From Nocardia sp. NBC_01503 (GTDB taxonomy: Bacteria; Actinomycetota; Actinomycetes; Mycobacteriales; Mycobacteriaceae), in contig NZ_CP109596.1 of NCBI RefSeq assembly GCF_036327755.1, positions 1,302,001-1,366,000 on the forward strand: a stretch of DNA of 64,000 nt, read 5' to 3'. The notes beneath the pieces were generated by a model, which saw nothing but the letters and a program-made list of their open reading frames with translations, did not search any database and was not told the origin of the DNA. Positions 47,547 to 55,415 of the stretch are shown here, piece after piece (positions within the stretch are counted from its first letter, which is position 1; every line of letters starts with the position of its first letter). The translations under genes were made by a program, and so were the position numbers.

Positions 47547-49040
47547 ATGCGAACATCCCTCGGCATCTCCGCCGGGAGTGAGGTGGTGTGCTCGGCGACG
47601 GTCGCCACCACCCCGAACGGTCTACAGAACTTCGACTATCGAGTCGTCACCGCGGATACCGCCCATAGCGATCTCGGCGATCTGGTGGCCTCCTCCATCG
47701 AGTTGATGACCACCCAGATCTCCCGCGATACCGTGCATCCCCTCGGCATGCATCCGGCAGCGATCGCGGCCGCCGCACACCATGATTCGGCACCGGGACC
47801 ACCCGGTGACATCGCGGTCGCCTACCGGGATCGGGAACAGGCCCAGATCATCCGCTCCGCCATCGGCCGGCAACGCCGCGATGTGCGGCTCATTCCGGAA
47901 AGCACGGCGGCACTGGCCTTTCTGCGACATACCGGACTGCTGGATCGCTACCAGACGGTGGCGGTGCTCGATCTCGGAGCCACCGGTACCACGGTCACCG
48001 TGGCCGATCACGCCGACGACACCGTACTGCGCTCCGAGCGCACCGCGACGGTGAGCGGTAATGCCGTCGACGAACTGATCCTGCAGCATCTGCTGGACTG
48101 CCATCTGGCCCGGCGCGGCACCCGCCCGAATCGGGGCATGCTGCTCAATCGTTCGCGCGCGGCCAAGGAACATCTCTCCATCGCGCCCGCGGTGACCATC
48201 GACCATGTGGCCGGGCAGCCGATCAAGCTCACCCGGGTGGACTTCGACGAGTTGGTCTCGGATCTCCTGCGGGAGCTGGCGGTCTTCGCGCGCGCCGTCT
48301 TCGCGCGCGCGCCGAAGTTCCCGGAGGTGGTCGCGGTCATCGGCGGGGGCGCGAATACGCCCGCGGTGCTGGCCACGCTGGAGCGTCAGCTCGATGTGCC
48401 GGTGCTGACCGTGCCGGAGCCGGAGGCGGCGATCGCCAAAGGCGCGGCGCTGGTGGCGGATTCGGCCGCTCCGACCGCCTTCCCGGTGATCAGCCGGGGA
48501 TCCGAGGCGCCGATCGGCACCTTCACCAAGCTGGCGGGCACGCTCGCCGGGGCGATCGTCGTGGTCGGGTTGATCATCGGCTACGGCGTCAAGGAGCTCG
48601 TCCCCGAACCACAGGGCACCAACTATTCGCCGCCCACCACCGGCACACAGCAGCCGGTCGTCCCCACCACGCCGCCGAGCGGCCCCACCTCCGGTGCGAA
48701 CACCACGATCAACCAGAACCCCTCGCACCACAGCACACCCGCCACCACCCCGTCCGCGGGTCAGCAGGGCACTGCGCCCAGCGGCGCGCCGTCGACGCCG
48801 TTGACCACGATCAACCAGCCGCCGCTGCGGCCCGATCCGGGCCTACCGCAGATTCCGTTCCCGTCCGATCTGCCTCGCCTGCTGGGTCCGCTGCTGGGTA
48901 CCACCCTGCCGCCCACCGACCCCATCGAACCGAGCACCCCGGGCTCCACTCCGCCCGGCTCCAGCACTCCGGGGCTGCCCCGCAACAACTCCGGCTCATC
49001 GAGTGGCACCACCACGACGCTGGTCCGCCCCACCGATTAG
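47547..49040 (+). CDS. Membrane-anchored Hsp70-like ATPase-domain protein
   Basis: A 497-residue protein with an Hsp70/actin-type ATPase fold: VLDLGATGTTVTV (phosphate 2) at 140-152, the helical region RAAKEHLSI, and VIGGGANTPAVLATLE (adenosine motif) at about 264-279. The usual first phosphate motif is degenerate (GISAGSE at 6-12). There is no substrate-binding domain. A TM helix at about 330-347 is followed by a 150-residue Pro/Thr/Ser-rich extracytoplasmic tail. ATG 47547 follows GGGAGG. It diverges from groES. The role is unknown, perhaps cell-envelope signalling or division rather than folding. Confidence 0.82.
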   Translation: MRTSLGISAGSEVVCSATVATTPNGLQNFDYRVVTADTAHSDLGDLVASSIELMTTQISRDTVHPLGMHPAAIAAAAHHDSAPGPPGDIAVAYRDREQAQIIRSAIGRQRRDVRLIPESTAALAFLRHTGLLDRYQTVAVLDLGATGTTVTVADHADDTVLRSERTATVSGNAVDELILQHLLDCHLARRGTRPNRGMLLNRSRAAKEHLSIAPAVTIDHVAGQPIKLTRVDFDELVSDLLRELAVFARAVFARAPKFPEVVAVIGGGANTPAVLATLERQLDVPVLTVPEPEAAIAKGAALVADSAAPTAFPVISRGSEAPIGTFTKLAGTLAGAIVVVGLIIGYGVKELVPEPQGTNYSPPTTGTQQPVVPTTPPSGPTSGANTTINQNPSHHSTPATTPSAGQQGTAPSGAPSTPLTTINQPPLRPDPGLPQIPFPSDLPRLLGPLLGTTLPPTDPIEPSTPGSTPPGSSTPGLPRNNSGSSSGTTTTLVRPTD

Positions 49041-49207
49041 TCAGCCGCGCTCCGAAACAGCCGCCATCGCAGCGATGACGCTCCGGACGGCTGAGTCATG
49101 TTCCGGGTCCCCCGGTTTCTCGGGGCGCGGGAAGCATTGGCTGGAGGCCGAATTCGGGCACCGATAGCGTCGCTGCGGGGATCGGCCCCGGAGTGACGGG
49201 AGTGTGC

Positions 49208-49306
49208 ATGCGAATCAAGAACGCGCTGCTCGGATTGACGGCGGCGGCCAGCCTGGCACTGTCGGTGCTGTCAACCGCGCCGTGGCCATGGTGGATGCAC
49301 GGTTGA
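49208..49306 (+). CDS. Signal-peptide-like mini-ORF, possible gene remnant
   Basis: A 32-codon ORF (MRIKNALLGLTAAASLALSV, then LSTAPWPWWMHG). It looks like a Sec signal peptide with two positive residues, a hydrophobic core and an Ala/Ser end, but almost no mature protein. It stops 26 bp before a family A repeat begins. It could be a secreted micropeptide, or the 5' end of a secreted-protein gene whose rest was lost. I see no matching downstream sequence. Confidence 0.35.
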   Translation: MRIKNALLGLTAAASLALSVLSTAPWPWWMHG

Positions 49307-49331
49307 GCGGCATGCGCCCCGGCCCGCACCC

Positions 49332-49407
49332 CGTCATCCCGACAGGTTTTCGGTCGGGTTCTACCTCTGCCGGTGTGGATCCCGGCCAAAAGCGCGCCGG
49401 GATGACG
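49332..49407. repeat. Intergenic repeat family A, copy 2
   Basis: 33-bp inverted arms at 49332-49364 and 49375-49407 with a 10-bp spacer. Ends are CGTCATCCCGAC and GCCGGGATGACG, and the right arm contains GTGGATCCCGGCC. The right arm is nearly identical to the right arm of copy 1. Confidence 0.8.
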
Positions 49408-49446
49408 AGAGGTACTGCGCCGGGATGGGCGGGGGCCGGTGGTCGG

Positions 49447-50478
49447 TCAGAGTTGGCTGGTGGAGACGGGCAGGCCCGGATCGGTGGCAACGGTGAGGGC
49501 GGAAGGGGTCGCGCCGCCCGCGATCACATGCGCGCCGAGGGTGGCGATCATGACGCCGTTATCGGTGCAGAGGCGGGGTTTGGGGACGCGCAGGGTGATT
49601 CCGGCCGCGGCGCAACGCTCTTGCGCCATGGAGCGGATTCGCGAGTTGGCGGTCGCGCCGCCACCCAGCACCAGGGTGTCCGAACCGATGTCCTGTACGG
49701 CGCGGACGGCCTTCATGGTGAGCACGTCTGCGACCGCTTCCTGGAAGGAGGCGGCGATATCAGGGATGGGGAGTTCGCGCCCGTCCCGCTGGGCGGCCTC
49801 GACATAGCGGGCCACCGCGGTCTTCAGCCCGGAGAAGGAGAAGTCGTAGCGCGGGTCGCGGGGTCCGGTCATACCGCGTGGGAACGCGATGGCGTGCGGA
49901 TCGCCTTCGGCGGCAATGGCATCGAGCACCGGTCCGCCGGGATAGCCGAGGCCGAGCAGGCGTGCCACCTTGTCGAAGGCTTCACCCGCGGCGTCGTCGA
50001 CGGTGCTGCCGAGTTCGACGATCGGCCGGGACAGATCGGTGACCTGCAGCAGATGCGTATGTCCGCCGGAGACCAGCAGCGCCACCGCCGGCGGCATCGG
50101 CCCGTGTTCGAGGGTGTCGACGGCGACGTGTCCGCCCAGGTGGTTGAGCGCGTAGAACGGGATATCCCACGCTGCCGCATAGGCTTTCGCCGCCGCCACG
50201 CCGACCAGCAGCGCGCCCGCGAGTCCGGGTCCGATGGTGACGGCGAGCGCATCCGGCTTCTCGATATCGGCGGCGGCCAGGGCCCGGCGCATGGCGGGCA
50301 CGATCGCCTCGAGGTGTGCGCGCGAAGCGATTTCGGGTACCACGCCACCGAATCGCGCATGCTGGTCGACGCTGGAGGCGACCTCGTCGGCGAGCAATTC
50401 GCAACTGCCGTCGGGCAATCGGCGCACGATGCCGACTCCCGTTTCGTCGCAGGAGCTTTCGATACCCATGACGATCAT
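49447..50478 (-). CDS. tsaD: tRNA N6-threonylcarbamoyltransferase TsaD
   Basis: Transfers the threonylcarbamoyl group to A37 of ANN-decoding tRNAs (t6A), working with TsaB and TsaE. Full length at 343 residues: [15 protein letters not shown] at the N-terminus, [34 protein letters not shown], the metal-binding [18 protein letters not shown], and [14 protein letters not shown] near the C-terminus. The ATG at 50478 overlaps the rimI stop by four bases, the last junction in a coupled run starting at alr. It is equivalent to Rv3419c. Confidence 0.96.
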   Translation of the reverse strand: MIVMGIESSCDETGVGIVRRLPDGSCELLADEVASSVDQHARFGGVVPEIASRAHLEAIVPAMRRALAAADIEKPDALAVTIGPGLAGALLVGVAAAKAYAAAWDIPFYALNHLGGHVAVDTLEHGPMPPAVALLVSGGHTHLLQVTDLSRPIVELGSTVDDAAGEAFDKVARLLGLGYPGGPVLDAIAAEGDPHAIAFPRGMTGPRDPRYDFSFSGLKTAVARYVEAAQRDGRELPIPDIAASFQEAVADVLTMKAVRAVQDIGSDTLVLGGGATANSRIRSMAQERCAAAGITLRVPKPRLCTDNGVMIATLGAHVIAGGATPSALTVATDPGLPVSTSQL

Positions 50479-50987
50479 GACAAGACCTCTGTGTCCTCCG
50501 GGAACCCGGCGTCCTGGGTGTACCCGGCCATGGCGGGCTTGCGCATGGTGTACGCGTCCGCTCCGCTGGGCTGGTAGTAGTTCTTCCGCAGGCCGATGAT
50601 GTGGAAGCCGTGCTTCTCGTACATGGCGATGGCGGGGGTGTTGTCGGTGCGGACCTCGAGGAAGACGGGTCCGCCGCGGCGTCCGGCCTCGGCGAGCATG
50701 GCGATCAGCAGGTGGGTGCCGACGCCGCCGCGATGCAGCTCCGGGTCGACGCCGATGGTGTGGATCTCGGCTTCGGGCTGATCGTCGGTGCCCAGCAGGG
50801 CGATTCCGGCGTAGCCCATCATGCGGCCGTTCTCGTCGCGCGCGGTGATGTACCGATTGTGGGAGGCGGCCAATTCGGAGAGGAACGACACCTCATGCCA
50901 GGGGTCGTCCTCCGGGAAGAGCACCTGTTCGAGTTCGGCGCAGCGCACGGCATCGGCGGGCCGCATCGGTTCGATGCGGATGGTCAT
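50475..50987 (-). CDS. rimI: Ribosomal protein alanine N-acetyltransferase RimI
   Basis: GNAT-fold N-alpha-acetyltransferase, 170 residues. Motif A/B features are [24 protein letters not shown] (acetyl-CoA loop R-x-x-G-x-G with one change) and [31 protein letters not shown], which is diagnostic for RimI. ATG 50987 overlaps the tsaB stop (ATGA), and its own stop overlaps tsaD. The tsaB-rimI-tsaD order is conserved in mycobacteria (Rv3419c-Rv3421c). Confidence 0.93.
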   Translation of the reverse strand: MTIRIEPMRPADAVRCAELEQVLFPEDDPWHEVSFLSELAASHNRYITARDENGRMMGYAGIALLGTDDQPEAEIHTIGVDPELHRGGVGTHLLIAMLAEAGRRGGPVFLEVRTDNTPAIAMYEKHGFHIIGLRKNYYQPSGADAYTMRKPAMAGYTQDAGFPEDTEVLS

Positions 50988-51676
50988 CGGCCCACCTGCG
51001 CATAGCTGCGTTCGACCGCGTCGGGGCGGCGCAGATAGAGCGGGACCAGCGGTTCGGGGGTGACGCCGGCGAGCATGTCGCGGGCGGCGATGCGCACCAG
51101 ACCGGACGGCGACGGTGTTTCGACCGGCAGGACCGGCAGGTCGAAGTAGTCGACGTGCGAGGCGGATCCGGCGATGACGGTCGCCGAGCCCGGGTCGAGG
51201 TCGGCGGGCTTGCTCACCTCGGGGCCTTCGATCCGGCCCTCGGCGCGGTAGCGCGCCCAGTACACCTCGCGGCGGCGGGCATCGGTGACGACGAGCAGTT
51301 CGACCGGTTCGGCCGGGGTTTTCAGGTAGCTCTCGGTATCGGCGGCGATGGCGTCGAGGCTGCATACGCCGTACACGGGCACACCGAGCGCGTCACCGAA
51401 GGCGGCGGCGGTGGCCATGCCGACGCGCAGTCCGGTGAACGGTCCGGGACCGATTCCGGTGACCACGGCGTCGATCTCGGCTCTGGTGCGGCCGGATTCG
51501 GCGAGGCAGGCCAGGATCTGCGGGGTCAGCACCTCATTGTGCGCGCGTGCGTCCACGGTCACCTTGGAGGTGAGCGTGGTGATGCGAGGTGCGGTTTTCC
51601 CCTCGTCCGCCGGTTCCAGTTCCACCAGTCCCGCCGTCACGGCAGGGGTCGAGGTGTCGACAGCCAATACAAGCAT
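50984..51676 (-). CDS. tsaB: tRNA threonylcarbamoyladenosine biosynthesis protein TsaB
   Basis: Non-catalytic ASKHA-fold partner of TsaD, 230 residues. MLVLAVDTSTPAVTAGLVE starts the protein, followed by HNEVLTPQILACLAESG, IDAVVTGIGPGPFTGLRVGMATA and VVTDARRREVYWARY, all standard TsaB blocks. It lies 57 bp downstream of tsaE and overlaps rimI by four bases. Confidence 0.94.
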   Translation of the reverse strand: MLVLAVDTSTPAVTAGLVELEPADEGKTAPRITTLTSKVTVDARAHNEVLTPQILACLAESGRTRAEIDAVVTGIGPGPFTGLRVGMATAAAFGDALGVPVYGVCSLDAIAADTESYLKTPAEPVELLVVTDARRREVYWARYRAEGRIEGPEVSKPADLDPGSATVIAGSASHVDYFDLPVLPVETPSPSGLVRIAARDMLAGVTPEPLVPLYLRRPDAVERSYAQVGR

Positions 51677-51733
51677 GATTGCCCTAACGATACCGGGTGG
51701 TCGCGGCCACTCGACCCCGTGTGTACCCGTGCC

Positions 51734-52186
51734 CTAGTTGGCCGACACCCACTCCCATTCGGCGGTGCGGATGTCGGAGTCGAATTCGCGGCGCAGCAGC
51801 ACGCGCAGGTGGCGGTCGGCGAGGTGTTCGACAACACCGAGACCCCATTCGACGACGACCACCGCATCGTGCAGATCGGTGTCGAGGTCGAGGGCGTCGA
51901 GTTCGTCGAGGTCGCCGCCGAGGCGGTAGGCGTCGACGTGCACGAGCGCGATGGAGCTCGGGTCACTGCCCGCGCGATGCTGGCGGGCGATGATGAAGGT
52001 CGGTGAGCTGACCCGGCCCTCGACGCCGAGACCGGCCGCGATTCCGCGGGTGAGCGCGGTTTTGCCCGCACCCAGCGGACCGTCCAGGATGACCAGATCA
52101 CCGGGTTGCAGCTGAGCGGCGAGTTCGCGGCCGAGGGCCTCGGTGTCCTCGACGGTGGGCAGCGTGCGCATACCGTGCGCGCTCAT
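51734..52186 (-). CDS. tsaE: tRNA threonylcarbamoyladenosine biosynthesis ATPase TsaE
   Basis: Small P-loop ATPase, 150 residues, that drives the TsaB-TsaD cycle. Walker A is DGPLGAGKTALTRGIAAGL, then RVSSPTFIIARQH, the HVDAYRL motif, and VVVEWGLGVVE (Walker B region). ATG 52186 overlaps the alr stop (ATGA). The frame runs further upstream inside alr but is not used. It is equivalent to Rv3422c. Confidence 0.95.
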   Translation of the reverse strand: MSAHGMRTLPTVEDTEALGRELAAQLQPGDLVILDGPLGAGKTALTRGIAAGLGVEGRVSSPTFIIARQHRAGSDPSSIALVHVDAYRLGGDLDELDALDLDTDLHDAVVVVEWGLGVVEHLADRHLRVLLRREFDSDIRTAEWEWVSAN

Positions 52187-53319
52187 CGGGCACCGCCGAT
52201 ATGGGTGCGGACGACGCGACCGCGTGGGGCACAGACGATTTCGTAGTGGATGGTGCCGGCGGTGTCGGCCCACTCCTGCGGATGCGGGGCGCCGGGCGCG
52301 CCGCCGAAGAGGATGGCGGTATCGCCTTCGCGTACTCCGGCGGCATTGTCGCCGAGGTCGACCACCAGTTGATCCATGCAGATGCGGCCTCTATTGGGTC
52401 TGCGGGCGCCGCCGAGCCAGACATCGAAGCGGCCGCCGAGGACGCGCGGCACTCCGTCGGCGTATCCGGCGGGGATGAGGGCGACGGTGGTGTCGTGTGG
52501 GGCGATCCACTCGTGCCCGTAGGAGACGCCTTCACCGGCGGCGACCTGTTTCACCAGGGCGACGCGGGCGCGGAAGGTCATGGCCGGGCGCAGGCCGAAG
52601 TCGGAGATCTCCGGGATCGGGGAGAGTCCGTAGACGGCGATGCCGGGGCGGACCATATCGAAGGCCAGGTCCGGGCGGGTGAGGGCGGCGGCGGAGTTGG
52701 ACAGGTGGACCAATTCCGGTTGCAGCCCCTGCTCTTTCGCCTCGGCAACGCACTCCAGGAAGCGGTCGCGCTGCAGATCGATGGAGGGGTGATGCGGTGC
52801 ATCCGCCTGTGCGAGATGCGAGAAGATGGCGCGGAAGCGGACGGTTCCCGCCGCCACGAGTTCCCGCAGCAGGCTCAGCACCCGCGGGTATTCGGTCTGT
52901 GAGACGCCGTTGCGATTGAGCCCGGTATCGACCTTGAGCGTGAGGATCGCCATTCGATTCAGCTCGCGCGCGGCCCGCGCCACCGCCTCGAGATGCGCCA
53001 CCGAGGAGACCGCGATCTCGATATCGGCGGCGATGGCGCGGACGTAATCGGTGTCGGAGGTGTTGAGCCAGCACAGAATCGGCGCGGTGATGCCTGCCCT
53101 GCGCAGCTTCACCGCCTCCTCGACGGTGGTGACGCCGAGTTCGCGCGCACCCGCCGCGAGAGCGGCCTTTGCGACCTCGACCGCGCCGTGGTTGTACCCG
53201 TCCGCCTTCACGACCACCATGACCGCCGCGTCACCGGCGTGCTCGACCAGAATGCGCACGTTGTGGGCGATGGCCTCGAGGTCGACGACGGTCTCCACCT
53301 GCGGATCGGGGTTGTTCAC
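52183..53319 (-). CDS. alr: Alanine racemase
   Basis: PLP enzyme that makes D-alanine for peptidoglycan, 378 residues. The PLP lysine is K38 in VMVVVKADGYNHG. The catalytic Tyr of the second domain is in GEGVSYGHEW, and other family blocks are FSHLAQADAP, VRPGIAVYG, IPAGYADGVPR and GRICMDQLVVD. GTG 53319 has GGGGG just upstream and removes a non-conserved extension. It is first in the overlapping run alr-tsaE, then tsaB-rimI-tsaD, as in M. tuberculosis (Rv3423c). Confidence 0.95.
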   Translation of the reverse strand: MNNPDPQVETVVDLEAIAHNVRILVEHAGDAAVMVVVKADGYNHGAVEVAKAALAAGARELGVTTVEEAVKLRRAGITAPILCWLNTSDTDYVRAIAADIEIAVSSVAHLEAVARAARELNRMAILTLKVDTGLNRNGVSQTEYPRVLSLLRELVAAGTVRFRAIFSHLAQADAPHHPSIDLQRDRFLECVAEAKEQGLQPELVHLSNSAAALTRPDLAFDMVRPGIAVYGLSPIPEISDFGLRPAMTFRARVALVKQVAAGEGVSYGHEWIAPHDTTVALIPAGYADGVPRVLGGRFDVWLGGARRPNRGRICMDQLVVDLGDNAAGVREGDTAILFGGAPGAPHPQEWADTAGTIHYEIVCAPRGRVVRTHIGGAR

Positions 53320-53367
53320 GCCCCCGATCCTGCCATCTCCGGCCACGCGACAGCGGTCACACCCGGG

Positions 53368-54261
53368 TCAGGCGAGGTGTGGGGCGTAGGTTGCCTCGAG
53401 TGCGGCCAGTGCCGCGGTGACCGATGACTCGTTTGCCGGGAGCAGCGGAAGACGGACATCCGGGGTGGGGATGCGGCCCTGCGCGGCCAGCACACCCTTG
53501 AGAACAGTCGGATTGGGTTCGGCGAACAGAGCCGAGGCGAGCGGAGCCAGGGTGTTGCCGATCCGGCGGGCGCGGTCGATGGGTCCGGTCCGCCAGGCGG
53601 CGATGAGTTCGGCGTAGGCGGCGGGCGCGATATTCGCGCAGGCCAGAATGGCTCCGGTGGCGCCGAGGGCGAGCAGTGGCGCGGCGTGGAGGTCGTCACC
53701 GGCCAGCACCGCGGTGTCCGCGGCGGCGCGGCTCATGAAGGCGATCGTCTCGTCGTCGATACCGCCCGCGGTGTATTTGAAGCCCGCGACATTCGGCAAT
53801 TCGGCTATGCGACACAGGGTTTCGGCTCCGAGCGGGCGGCCGGTGCGATACGGGATGTGATAGACCACCAGTGGGACCGGGCTGGCGGCGGCGAGCTGCC
53901 GGAAGTGTTCGACGACACCGGCTTCGGAGGGGCGCAGGTAGTACGGCACGACCGTGAGCGCGGCCGTGACGCGCGGATCGAGTTCGGCGAGTGCTCGCAC
54001 CGAGGCGGCGGTGACATTCGATCCGGCGGCGGCGATCAGCGGAGCCCGGCGTTCGGCGCAGACCTGCGCGCAGATATCCACGACGCGGCGGCGCTCATCC
54101 GCGCTGAGCATGTCCGGTTCACCGGTGGTACCGAGGGCGACCAAACCGGTCGCGCCCGCATCGAGGACCTCGTGCGCGAGGCCCTCCAGTGCCGTGGCGG
54201 CGATATCGCCGGTCGCGGTGAACGGGGTGATCAGCGGGACGAACAACCCTGTGAGTGTCAT
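53368..54261 (-). CDS. DapA-family (dihydrodipicolinate synthase/NAL-like) aldolase
   Basis: Class I lyase of the DHDPS/NAL superfamily, 297 residues. Its Schiff-base lysine is K162 in VAGFKYTAGG, the YHIPYRTG block supplies Tyr134, and GTTGEPDML (44-52) is the pyruvate-binding loop. The lysine-biosynthetic DapA usually has GTTGE followed by S/A-x-T/L, and here P-D-M replaces this. Catabolic relatives acting on sugar acids or hydroxyproline products are equally plausible. The start is ATG 54261. A divergent LysR regulator 70 bp away suggests substrate-induced control. Confidence 0.82.
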   Translation of the reverse strand: MTLTGLFVPLITPFTATGDIAATALEGLAHEVLDAGATGLVALGTTGEPDMLSADERRRVVDICAQVCAERRAPLIAAAGSNVTAASVRALAELDPRVTAALTVVPYYLRPSEAGVVEHFRQLAAASPVPLVVYHIPYRTGRPLGAETLCRIAELPNVAGFKYTAGGIDDETIAFMSRAAADTAVLAGDDLHAAPLLALGATGAILACANIAPAAYAELIAAWRTGPIDRARRIGNTLAPLASALFAEPNPTVLKGVLAAQGRIPTPDVRLPLLPANESSVTAALAALEATYAPHLA

Positions 54262-54331
54262 GGCTTCAGCGTGGTCGATGTGGACCGTCACGTCTATTTC
54301 ATGTTTCTTCGGGCAAGCATAAGCTGGGCTG
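54262..54331. promoter_or_regulatory. Divergent LysR/aldolase control region
   Basis: A CTT-N4-AAG core flanked by ATG/CAT (about 54300-54320) is consistent with a LysR T-N11-A site. A TAAGCT box ends six bases before the LysR ATG. Both readings are tentative. Confidence 0.4.
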
Positions 54332-55267
54332 ATGCTGGATCTGCGCCGTCTGCGCCTGCTTCGGGAGCTCGCACACCGTAGGACGATCGCGGCCGTCGCC
54401 GAGGCGCTGTCGTACACGCCCTCCGCCGTGTCACAGCAGCTCACCGCACTGGAGCGGGAGACCGGCGTACCGCTGCTGGAGCGCACCGGCCGCAGCGTCA
54501 CCCTCACCCCGGCGGCGCTGCGCCTGGTCGAGCACACCGAGACCATGCTGGCGACCCTCACCCACGCGACCGCCGAATTGGCCACGGCGCGAAACGAACT
54601 CACCGGCGCGCTGCGCATCGGCGCCTTCCCGACGGCGGTGCGCACCATCCTCTCGCCCGCCCTGGTCAGCCTCAGTCGCGCCCACCCGCACCTGGAACTG
54701 CTTGTGACAGAACTGGATCCAGCAGCCGCGCCCGCCGCACTGCGCGCCGAGACCCTCGATATCGCCCTGGTACAGGAGTACGACTACGTCCCGATGGATC
54801 CCGAACCCGGACTCGACAGCGAACCGCTGCTGACCGAGACGATCCACCTGGCCGCCCCGGTCCCGGCGACCACGGTCGCGCACGCGTCCGGCGTTCCCGC
54901 CGCGACAGACTCATCCGCCCCCGATCCCGAACCTCTTGCGGTACAACGCGATTCGCCGTGGATCGCAGGCACCCCGGGCACGCTCTGCCACACCATGACC
55001 GTGCGCGCCTGCCGAGCGGCCGGATTCTCACCGCGCATCCGCCATCACGCGGATGATTTCGGCGCGGTGCTCGCCCTGGTCGCCGCCGGTCAAGGTGTGG
55101 CGCTCGTCCCCGATCTGGGCGCGCTGTCGGTGCCGGAGGGAGTCACGTTGACCCCGTTGCCTACTCGGCGACGCACCCGCCTGGCGTACCGCCGTGGGGC
55201 CGCGGAGCATCCGATTGTCGCGGCGGGCCGGGCCGCCCTGCACGCCGCGGTTGGTAATGCCGAGTGA
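54332..55267 (+). CDS. LysR-family transcriptional regulator
   Basis: A 311-residue LysR-type regulator. The winged helix-turn-helix is LDLRRLRLLRELAHRRTIAAVAEALSYTPSAVSQQLTALERETGVPLLERTGR at residues 2-54. The effector-binding domain follows (GALRIGAFPTAVRTILSPAL, LDIALVQEYD). Between the two lobes is a Pro/Ala/Ser-rich stretch (about 175-205). It is divergent from the DapA-like aldolase gene and probably activates it in response to an unknown metabolite. ATG 54332 appears leaderless. Confidence 0.9.
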   Translation: MLDLRRLRLLRELAHRRTIAAVAEALSYTPSAVSQQLTALERETGVPLLERTGRSVTLTPAALRLVEHTETMLATLTHATAELATARNELTGALRIGAFPTAVRTILSPALVSLSRAHPHLELLVTELDPAAAPAALRAETLDIALVQEYDYVPMDPEPGLDSEPLLTETIHLAAPVPATTVAHASGVPAATDSSAPDPEPLAVQRDSPWIAGTPGTLCHTMTVRACRAAGFSPRIRHHADDFGAVLALVAAGQGVALVPDLGALSVPEGVTLTPLPTRRRTRLAYRRGAAEHPIVAAGRAALHAAVGNAE

Positions 55268-55415
55268 GCCCGCGGTCGTCCGGGTCGCGGATGCGGCCCG
55301 CGATCAACACGGAACCGGGGATCAGCTGCGACCCCCGCTCGCCGTGCGCACTCCGGCCGGTAGCACCGGCATTGTTCGAGCTGGGCGCGTACAGCCGGAT
55401 GATCCAGGGGTCCGG

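Larger units (their letters stand above)
49041..49446. other. Intergenic region with signal-peptide ORF and repeat A
   Basis: About 400 bp between the Hsp70-like gene and tsaD. It contains a 32-codon signal-peptide ORF (49208-49306) and a family A repeat (49332-49407). No other gene is seen. Confidence 0.55.
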
